A DNA stretch of 64,000 bases from Enterococcus sp. BWB1-3 (GTDB lineage: Bacteria; Bacillota; Bacilli; Lactobacillales; Enterococcaceae), in contig NZ_JADOEP010000020.1 in assembly GCF_016745275.1 (NCBI RefSeq), forward strand, positions 1 through 64,000. The letters are read 5' to 3'. A program made the position numbers and the translations under genes. Under the pieces are notes generated by a model that worked only from the letters and a program-made list of their open reading frames with translations, ran no database searches and was not told where the DNA came from. Shown piece after piece: positions 57,404 through 64,000 of the stretch (positions within the stretch are counted from its first letter, which is position 1; every line of letters starts with the position of its first letter).

Positions 57404-58747
57404 TTATTTCTGGTAATGCTTATCTAATGCATCTTGTTGTTTGCTGATATACTGTTTCGCTGCTTCACCAGCGGTCAGCTTACCTGTACGGAATGCTTCG
57501 ATTACTGTGTAGCGTTCATTACGTACATTTTCATCTTCAAAATATGGATCCATTACTGTTTGTTCGTATTGATCCAGTTTTTCATAACCGTCCTTTACAA
57601 CACCTTCCAACAAATTGTTCTTCACTTGAAGCTCATTCGTAATCTTATTACTGGAGATGCCCAACGTATCGCCAGTTTCTTTCACTGCTTCTTCATCTGT
57701 CAGCAGGAAATTGATAAAGTCTGCCGCAACTTCCGGATTTTTTGAATTACGTGAAACTGCATAACCAAAGTTCGGTTTAACGTAGATACTCACGTTTTGA
57801 TCAGCAGCTGGCAAAAGATAGTCTCCAACGAGCAGCTCATCTTTCGCTTCACCGCCTTTGTAGGACTCTGCCCATTGTGCCAATGAGTTCGCCCATTCAT
57901 ATACACCGCCGGCTTGCCCTTCCACCCATTCTGGATTGGCATTTGTATCAATAGAGCCGTCTTGTGCAAATGTTGGAAAAGCATTTGCATCTTCAAATGC
58001 CTGATATTGCTCTAGAACTTCTTTTACATCTGCTTCAGAGTAATTAACTTTTCCATCTGTCTGCATTACTTCTCCAGTTTTATTAAAGAGCATTTGAGCG
58101 ATAAATAGATCTTTAGAAACTTTACCCATGTTGACGAAAGCATATTTATTGTCTTCCCCGGTTGCTGTATTGTCTTTTCCGATAACTTCTCCAGCTTTAA
58201 TCAGATCTTCATATGTTTGAGGCAGCTCCAAACCATTATCTTTATATAGCTGTTCGTTGTACATTGGAACACGTCCTGTCATACCATGAGGAACAGCTGC
58301 CTGTTCGCCATTCACCTGCATGGCTTCAAGATATTTTTTATCCCAATTGGATAAATCCAAATAATCTTTCACTTCATTTAAATCATAAAAAACATTCTTT
58401 CCTTTTCCATAAGAGAACAGCCAGTTGTAATTCACCTGCATAACATCCGCTTCTGTTTTACCAGATAGCTGAGTTAAGGTTTTAGCCTGCCAGCCTTCCC
58501 AAGCGCCGTATTCTACTTCTACAGTAACGTTCGGATGCTCCTCCTCATATAACTCAACAACTTTTTTCATAGCTTCATGGCGGATATCTGCTCCCCACCA
58601 GGCAAACTTGATAGTCACTTCTTCATCTGTCAATACACCTGCTCCCTCTACTTTCGATCCAGCTGAACTGCTTCCGCTGCAGCCAGACAACAACATTGTA
58701 AGTGCTATACCTGAAACAAGTGTCCGTCCAAATAATTTCATTTTCAT
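57404..58747 (-). CDS. Sugar ABC transporter substrate-binding lipoprotein
   Basis: This 447-residue family-1 binding protein has signal peptide MKMKLFGRTLVSGIALTM, lipobox LLSGC and a Ser-rich tether. The mature start IKFAWWGADIRHEAMKK and GAWEGWQAKTL closely parallel the binding protein at 19472-20788, so the two loci are paralogous and likely bind related pectin oligomers. The start at 58747 has GGAGG eight bases upstream; a longer frame to 58804 is unsupported. Confidence 0.9.
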   Translation of the reverse strand: MKMKLFGRTLVSGIALTMLLSGCSGSSSAGSKVEGAGVLTDEEVTIKFAWWGADIRHEAMKKVVELYEEEHPNVTVEVEYGAWEGWQAKTLTQLSGKTEADVMQVNYNWLFSYGKGKNVFYDLNEVKDYLDLSNWDKKYLEAMQVNGEQAAVPHGMTGRVPMYNEQLYKDNGLELPQTYEDLIKAGEVIGKDNTATGEDNKYAFVNMGKVSKDLFIAQMLFNKTGEVMQTDGKVNYSEADVKEVLEQYQAFEDANAFPTFAQDGSIDTNANPEWVEGQAGGVYEWANSLAQWAESYKGGEAKDELLVGDYLLPAADQNVSIYVKPNFGYAVSRNSKNPEVAADFINFLLTDEEAVKETGDTLGISSNKITNELQVKNNLLEGVVKDGYEKLDQYEQTVMDPYFEDENVRNERYTVIEAFRTGKLTAGEAAKQYISKQQDALDKHYQK

Positions 58748-59232
58748 TTTTATTTCCTCCAAAAAATTATTTTTAAGTATGCGTTTACAATAACTATATA
58801 TCAATAATTGTTCACGTCAACATTTCTTGAGTATCAAGACAAGTTAGTGGCTAAAACTAATCGTTTTTATACTATATTGACTTTAAAAAAATATACTGGA
58901 TTATCTTTGAAACAGCCTTGATTTTATTTTAGCAACCGCTACAATGATTGGTATATCAATCATTTATCAACTTAGTGAAAAATACGATACTGCAAAAGGC
59001 AAATAAATTTATTTTAACAAAAATACTATATTTTTAATGAACACTCTTTTGTGAAATTAATTTCCGTACATTTCAATAAAATAACAAAAATAAAAACTAG
59101 CTACTATCAGTTTTTTCTCTTTCAAAAGCATGCACACGTTAACAAAACAGTTGTTATGACAGTATTTGTCAAATTAGTCGGCAAGAATTTTTGTTGACCT
59201 TTTAATACCAATTTAAGACAGGAGAATATCAA
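58748..59232. promoter_or_regulatory. Divergent control region of the oligogalacturonate locus
   Basis: Two LacI-operator-like sites are visible: TTGTTCACGTCAACA (58808-58822) near the binding-protein gene and TGCACACGTTAACAAAA (59131-59147) about 90 bases before GH28. They share the ACGTTAAC core with sites at 62721 and 62799 next to the LacI gene. A near-cre word TGTAAACGCATACT (minus sense, about 58777-58790) may bind CcpA. The rest is AT-rich with no gene. Confidence 0.55.
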
Positions 59233-60564
59233 ATGTATTACATCACAAATTATGGTGCAAAAGAAGGAAAATTGAACACACTATTTATTCAACAGGCAAT
59301 TGATACCGCCTTTGAATCCGGCGGCGGCAAGGTCATCATTCCTCATGGAACATATTTGACAGGTGCACTCTTTCTTAAAAGCAACGTGGAACTTCATCTT
59401 GAGATTGGGGCAGCACTTCAGTTTTCCACCTCACAAAATGACTATCCAGTGGTTGAGTCACGCTGGGAAGGTGTCCAGCGCGAAGTTTATGCGCCCTGTA
59501 TCTACGCAGAAAATCAGACTAATATTGCTGTCACGGGATTCGGTACTTTGGATGGCTGCGGAGAAAGCTGGTGGGAAATTTTTCGTGATGATTCTGACAT
59601 CCTTAAATATCCCAGACCCAGACTGATAAGCTTCCATCAATGTCAAAGAGTCACAATTAAAGATATACGCTTGGTGGACTCTCCAAGCTGGACCGTTCAC
59701 CCCTTATTATGCGAAAATGTAACCATAGATAATGTAACTATTAAAAATCCTGCTAATTCGCCCAATACCGATGGAATCAATCCAGAATCTTGTACAAATG
59801 TTCGAATCAGCAATTGCCATATTGATGTAGGGGATGATTGTATCGCTGTAAAAGCAGGAACAGAAGATACTCCTGAACGTGTTTCCTGTGAAAACATCAC
59901 CATTTCCAACTGTACAATGGTTCATGGACACGGCGGGGTCGTGCTTGGGAGTGAGATGAGCGGAGATATCCGAAACGTGACGATCACTAATTGTATATTT
60001 CAAGATACGGATCGGGGAATTCGTTTAAAATCCCGCCGCGGCAGAGGAGGAACAATAGAAGATATTCGTGTAAACAATATTGTTATGGATAACGTTCTCT
60101 GTCCATTTATTCTTAATTTGTATTATTTTTGCGGACCAAAAGGAAATGAGTCTTATGTTTGGGATAAAACCCCCTATCCACTTGATGAACGAACGCCACG
60201 TTTCCGCCGGATTCATTTTGCAAATATTACGGCTAGAAATGTTCAGGCTTCTGCAGGTTTTATCTATGGATTGGCCGAACAGTACGTTTCCGACATTACA
60301 TTCAGCTCCGTCGATATCTCCATGGCAAAAAACTCAAGAGGCGGTGTTCCTGCAATGATGGCAGGAATCTCTGAGACGAAAAATCAAGGCTTTTACATTG
60401 GCTTCTCAAAGGATCTGATTTTTGACCGTATTTCCATCGAAAATCACATTGGATCAGCCTTCCAGCTTGCCAATTGCAACAATATACAGCTGGAGAAAAT
60501 CCGCTCTTACAATTCTGAAAAAAATGAACAGTTGATAGAAGAAATCAATACAATCCTTGATTGA
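59233..60564 (+). CDS. GH28 polygalacturonase-like glycosidase, cytoplasmic
   Basis: This 443-residue right-handed parallel beta-helix enzyme shows the GH28 signatures NTDGINPES (about 178), GDDCIAVKAG with the catalytic Asp pair (about 200), GHGGVVLGSEMSG with His (about 233) and RGIRLKSRRGRGG (about 257). No signal peptide is present, so it acts on imported oligogalacturonides, probably as an exo-enzyme. GGAG precedes the ATG. It is divergent from the transporter operon and carries a LacI-like operator upstream. Confidence 0.93.
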   Translation: MYYITNYGAKEGKLNTLFIQQAIDTAFESGGGKVIIPHGTYLTGALFLKSNVELHLEIGAALQFSTSQNDYPVVESRWEGVQREVYAPCIYAENQTNIAVTGFGTLDGCGESWWEIFRDDSDILKYPRPRLISFHQCQRVTIKDIRLVDSPSWTVHPLLCENVTIDNVTIKNPANSPNTDGINPESCTNVRISNCHIDVGDDCIAVKAGTEDTPERVSCENITISNCTMVHGHGGVVLGSEMSGDIRNVTITNCIFQDTDRGIRLKSRRGRGGTIEDIRVNNIVMDNVLCPFILNLYYFCGPKGNESYVWDKTPYPLDERTPRFRRIHFANITARNVQASAGFIYGLAEQYVSDITFSSVDISMAKNSRGGVPAMMAGISETKNQGFYIGFSKDLIFDRISIENHIGSAFQLANCNNIQLEKIRSYNSEKNEQLIEEINTILD

Positions 60565-61300
60565 CTATTTTTAAATGGTCTGAAGCAGCTCCTGCTCTAT
60601 CGCGGTTTGGTAAAACCTGTCAATGAATCATCAATCAGCTAACAACCTATATGCAGGACGACACAGAACAAACACAATAAAATTACGTTAGATTTAGGAG
60701 GGATTGTGGTATTAATACAGAAAAAAGAGACTATTGCCGATAAGTTTATGAGTATTGCTTTATCGAAGGAATGATCAATTTTATTTTTTGCTGTGAAGTC
60801 AGCTTTTCATTACCGACTTCACAGCGATGAAAGCTCTGAGTCAGATTATATTGCAGCAACCTCAACACCGAAAGATCAACAAGCAGGCCTTCATTCCTAT
60901 TTCTGTCTTTTGACCAGCGATTAAGGAGGAACAAATACCTATTTGGGCAGACCTTGCCTTTTGTCACTACTACCTTTGAAGACTGCTTTTTAGGCAATCA
61001 CAGTGGAAAGGTGGGCTAGCCAGAACAATACTTAAAATAAGCAAACCATTGATTTTAGAAAAATAAACAGCCTGCAAGCTCCGCTTGGATAAAAACATAA
61101 AGCAATCATTTTAGAGACGGCCTATAATAAAAGTGCAAAAGGCAAACAGGAAATTTCCAGCTTCTTCTCTCCTTGCCAGATCAACCACCTGTTAATAACA
61201 AACTCTATTCAGTGCTTAAGGTGATTAGCCATAGAATTAACTTACCTGCATTGCTTTTTGCAAATAGCCGTATGAAAATAATTTAGGAGGATCATGCCTG
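60565..61300. other. Long gap with possible gene debris
   Basis: About 735 bases hold no convincing gene. There is a perfect hairpin GCTGTGAAGTC / GACTTCACAGC (about 60789-60825). A short GTG-started frame after GGAGGG (about 60708-60773, QKKETIADKFMSIALSKE) and a minus-strand frame at 60746-60997 have no recognisable family; both may be remnants. Confidence 0.35.
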
Positions 61301-62671
61301 TTGTACTCATTATCTGAAAAAATTAAAATTCTTTTCTCCGGAAAAGCAATCCCTTTTTCTTTTGTTGTTTCACTTGTCATTCCGGTCATTATTGATCAAT
61401 TCTTTCTTGTAGGGTTCAATTTCATCAACACTGCTATGATCAGCTCTTCCGGAACACAAGCTGTCAGTGCTGTAAACATGGTGGGAAGTCTGCATTTCTT
61501 TCTCGTTCAGATTTTCACCTCCGTTGGTTTAGGAGGAACTGTGTTGATTGCCCAATATTACGGTCGCCGATACTACAAGGAATTAAGTAAAGTCTGCAGC
61601 GGGACCATTTTTAGTGCTGTAATAATGGCGTTGATTGTCACAGGCAGTTTACTTATTTTTCATGAAGGTATTCTTAATTTGCTGTTTGGAAATGCAGAAG
61701 CTGCTGTATTAAAAAATGCAAAAATTTATTTAGTAGGACTGCTTCTCAGCTATCCTATGCAGGCAGTTGTAGAAGGAGTAAATGGAAATTTACGAGGAAT
61801 TGGGCAGACAAAAGCATCACTAAAGCTTTCTTTGCTGATGAATGCAATGTATATTTTATTTAACTTCATTTTTATTAACCAATTAAACATGGGTATACGT
61901 GGTTTAGCTGTTTCAGTAAATATTTCCCGTTGTATAGGTATGCTTTTTGCTTTCTATACTCTTTATGCCAACCGTGAACGATTATTCCTAAAGAAAAAAG
62001 ATTTCACTCGGATTCGATTTTCACTCATCAGAAAAATTGTCAGAATCAGTTTGCCCTTTGCTGCAGAAGCCATGTTTTTTAATGGAGGAAAAATCATCGT
62101 CCAAATCATGATTGTCGGCTTGGGAACTAATGCCATTGCCGCTAATGCCATCGCTTCTTCATGGATTCAGTTGGCTGAGATTATTCCAAATGCCTTGGCC
62201 ATTTCCCTAGTCCCTATTGTAGGACAATGCATTGGTAATGGAAACATCGGTGATGCAAAAAAGCTAACAAAGTCTTTTGTTATCTTAAGTATGATTGCGT
62301 TCTTAATAGTTGATTTGACCCTGCTGCCCTTGTTTCCTCTGGGAATGAAGCTTTTCAATCCTCCGGAAATCATCCTTCCAATGATTTTCCGCTTGTTTAT
62401 CATTGCTCTGGTCATGCACTTTATCTCTTGGAGCATTAGTTTTGTTCTTCCGGCAGCTTTGCGGGCTGCGGGTGATGCTAAGTTCACTACAGTTGTTTCA
62501 CTACTCTCAATGTGGATCTTCAGAATTGGCGTGGGCTATCTGATTGGCATTCATTTTGGTTTTGGCTTAACAGGAATTTATACAGTTATGACAATAGAGT
62601 GGTTCATTCGCGGAAGTATTTTCCTGCTGAGATTTAAAGGAAGCCAATGGTATCGTCACCAGCTGATCTAA
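61301..62671 (+). CDS. MATE-family multidrug/solute exporter
   Basis: This 456-residue protein has 12 membrane helices arranged as two homologous halves. MATE-type segments VSAVNMVGSLHFFLVQIF and NLRGIGQTKASLKLS lie in the first half, and FNGGKIIVQIMIVGLGTNAIAANAI and VLPAALRAAGDAKF in the second. The frame begins at TTG 61301, ten bases after AGGAGG. An ATG at 61294 in another frame opens a seven-codon mini-ORF across that start. Its placement between GH28 and the LacI gene suggests efflux of a toxic sugar acid or simply a passenger. Confidence 0.85.
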   Translation: MYSLSEKIKILFSGKAIPFSFVVSLVIPVIIDQFFLVGFNFINTAMISSSGTQAVSAVNMVGSLHFFLVQIFTSVGLGGTVLIAQYYGRRYYKELSKVCSGTIFSAVIMALIVTGSLLIFHEGILNLLFGNAEAAVLKNAKIYLVGLLLSYPMQAVVEGVNGNLRGIGQTKASLKLSLLMNAMYILFNFIFINQLNMGIRGLAVSVNISRCIGMLFAFYTLYANRERLFLKKKDFTRIRFSLIRKIVRISLPFAAEAMFFNGGKIIVQIMIVGLGTNAIAANAIASSWIQLAEIIPNALAISLVPIVGQCIGNGNIGDAKKLTKSFVILSMIAFLIVDLTLLPLFPLGMKLFNPPEIILPMIFRLFIIALVMHFISWSISFVLPAALRAAGDAKFTTVVSLLSMWIFRIGVGYLIGIHFGFGLTGIYTVMTIEWFIRGSIFLLRFKGSQWYRHQLI

Positions 62672-62832
62672 ACAAATTTTTTTGATTAAGATAACATAAA
62701 TTACTAAATTTTACAATTAATTTTAACGTGTGCAATGCTTTTATACAGGCATTCCATATCATTTTATAGATTGACAAAAGCGACGACACGTTTTATAATG
62801 TGAACGTTAACAAAAATAATTCGAGGTGCGCT
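62672..62832 (+). promoter_or_regulatory. LacI-gene promoter with operators
   Basis: A consensus promoter TTGACA (62771-62776), 17-base spacer, TATAAT (62794-62799) is followed immediately by operator-like TGTGAACGTTAACAAAA (62799-62815). A second site TTTTAACGTGTGCA lies at 62721-62734. The overlap of operator and -10 box predicts autorepression. Confidence 0.75.
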
Positions 62833-63846
62833 ATGGTCACAATCAAAGATATTGCAAAAACTGCCGGCGTTTCCCATACGACGGTTTCCAGAGCATTGAA
62901 TAACAGCCCGCTCATCAAGGAAGCAACACGAAAAAAGATTCATGAATTGGCAGCTGAAATGAATTATGTTCCAAACTTCAATGCAAAAAGTCTGGTAAAC
63001 CAGAAAAATTATATGATCGGTCTGTTCTTCTCCAGTATCGAAGAAGGAACCAGTTCCAGTTTTCTTGTCGATGTAATCAAAGGAATCCATTCCAGACTTG
63101 ACGAAAGCTATGGTCTTTCAGTTCAGGGAATTGATGAAATTCAAAACCTGGAGCAGATTAATTTTCAGCGTTACGATGGGATTATTATCATGAGTCAGAG
63201 TGACAGTGATCAGGGCTTCATTGACTTCCTCAAACAACAGCAAATCCCGTTTGTCGTTCTCAATAGGCAGCTGGAGGATAAACATATTATTAATATCAGT
63301 GCTGATGACGCTGCCGGTGTTGAAACAGCCATCGATTATGCAATCAGTCAGGGTCACAGGAAAATTGCCTGTATCGGCGGGATAGAGGGCTTTCGCTCTG
63401 CAAGAGAACGGAAAGCCGGACTGATAAACAGTCTAACCAAACACCATTTGCCGATCAATGTGACTTATTTTTTTGAAGGAGATTACAGCATCGAAGGCGG
63501 CTTTCAGGAAATGAAGAAAATTCTCTTATTAAAAGATTTGCCGACACTGGTGTTCTGCGCAAATGATGACATGGCAATCGGAGCCATTCGAGCAGCTGAG
63601 GAAAGCGGACTTCATATTCCACAGGACATTTCTTTTATAGGCTTCGATGATATTCCATTCGTTGCTTATCTAAATCCGCCATTAACCACTGTGCATAAAC
63701 CAATTAACGAAATCAGCAGGCAAGGAACTGAGCTGCTTTTAAATTTGATTGCCGGCAACCAGACAACAAGCTCACAAGTCAAGATCCCAACTCGACTGGA
63801 AATCAGAAAATCAGTAGCCAAGCTGGAAACAGAAAAAAATCTTTAA
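62833..63846 (+). CDS. LacI/GalR-family transcriptional repressor
   Basis: This 337-residue repressor has an N-terminal helix-turn-helix with hinge (VTIKDIAKTAGVSHTTVSRALN, about 2-23) and a periplasmic-binding-protein-like effector domain (about 60-330; GIEGFRSARERKAGL, FCANDDMAIGAI, ISFIGFDDIPF, TTVHKPINEI). I chose the ATG at 62833 with GAGGTG upstream; a GTG-started frame at 62800 would translate the operator. It likely represses the GH28 and transporter genes until an oligogalacturonide or breakdown product binds. Confidence 0.93.
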   Translation: MVTIKDIAKTAGVSHTTVSRALNNSPLIKEATRKKIHELAAEMNYVPNFNAKSLVNQKNYMIGLFFSSIEEGTSSSFLVDVIKGIHSRLDESYGLSVQGIDEIQNLEQINFQRYDGIIIMSQSDSDQGFIDFLKQQQIPFVVLNRQLEDKHIINISADDAAGVETAIDYAISQGHRKIACIGGIEGFRSARERKAGLINSLTKHHLPINVTYFFEGDYSIEGGFQEMKKILLLKDLPTLVFCANDDMAIGAIRAAEESGLHIPQDISFIGFDDIPFVAYLNPPLTTVHKPINEISRQGTELLLNLIAGNQTTSSQVKIPTRLEIRKSVAKLETEKNL

Positions 63847-64000
63847 CAGCTGAAAAATGAACGTACGGATACATATCCGCTATTGAATCAGAATAAACAA
63901 AAAGATACGGCCAATATTTTAGTCGTACTGATACTTGGTTTTTGGAGCAGGAGTCTGTGACATTAGTATATCCAGAACTTTTAAAACCAAATAAATGGTG
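63847..64000. repeat. Right edge with start of a repeat copy
   Basis: The last about 55 bases (GTCTGTGACATTAGTATATCC, then AAAACCAAATAAATGGTG) resemble 41325-41375. The element continues beyond the window. A small CGGATA/TATCCG stem lies at about 63865-63880. No gene is seen. Confidence 0.4.

Noticed and set aside
60746-60997. 83-residue minus-strand frame after GH28
   Set aside because: No recognisable family and no start signal; it overlaps a perfect hairpin.
62800-62832. GTG start for the LacI repressor
   Set aside because: It would start inside the operator and -10 region. The ATG at 62833 has a good site and matches the family N-terminus.

Overview
The window looks like a chromosomal piece of a low-GC lactic acid bacterium, most likely an Enterococcus. 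The evidence is L-lactate dehydrogenase, the maeP/maeE/maeK/maeR malate module, luxS with a reverse-transsulfuration operon, ribDEAH under an FMN riboswitch, strong AGGAGG-type ribosome binding sites and near-consensus TTGACA/TATAAT promoters. The species cannot be fixed from sequence alone; plant-polysaccharide use fits a plant- or gut-associated enterococcus. I found no rRNA, tRNA, CRISPR array or replication origin.

Layout. 0-4 kb: an unassigned structured RNA end, decayed transposase pieces, an ABC exporter pair and a secreted small protein broken by a one-base change. 4-9.2 kb (minus): an operon of M20 peptidase, YitT-like protein, GltS-like carrier, small alarmone synthetase and YlbL/Lon-like protease. 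9.4-12.1 kb: an unknown membrane protein, an alpha/beta hydrolase and a Fic-family remnant. 12.4-25.4 kb: a rhamnogalacturonan locus. On the minus strand are a sugar ABC transporter, GH105, a fused acetylesterase-GH42 protein, an epimerase and rhamnose mutarotase; on the plus strand are YesL/YesM/YesN-type regulators. 25.7-29.3 kb: riboflavin operon. 29.5-32.3 kb: ldh and cls. 32.9-37.9 kb: malate uptake and oxidation. 38.6-41.2 kb: a P-type ATPase, followed by IS110. 43.2-46.7 kb: luxS, a yrrT pseudogene, mccB and mccA. 46.9-50 kb: regulators and an isochorismatase-like hydrolase. 50.2-53.4 kb: an accessory island of unknown small proteins and a secreted amidase. 53.5-63.9 kb: an oligogalacturonate locus with GH105, RDD protein, ABC transporter, GH28, MATE exporter and LacI regulator.

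The two pectin loci look complementary. The first should import and trim rhamnogalacturonan-I fragments (deacetylation, beta-galactoside removal, unsaturated uronyl release, rhamnose handling) under a two-component system. The second should import and trim oligogalacturonides with cytoplasmic GH28 and GH105 under a LacI repressor, for which four operator-like sites are visible.

The most interesting signal is upstream of mccA (46446-46707, minus). A consensus-like promoter is followed by a 28-codon leader ORF with four consecutive Cys codons and six Cys in total. After it come mutually exclusive RNA hairpins and an intrinsic terminator. This has the full architecture of a ribosome-mediated cysteine attenuator controlling a cysteine-synthesis operon. 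Other points are a CE12-GH42 fusion, a roughly 470-bp dispersed repeat with several degenerate copies, a 163-bp MITE, and a leader/promoter block shared by the peptidase and cardiolipin synthase operons.
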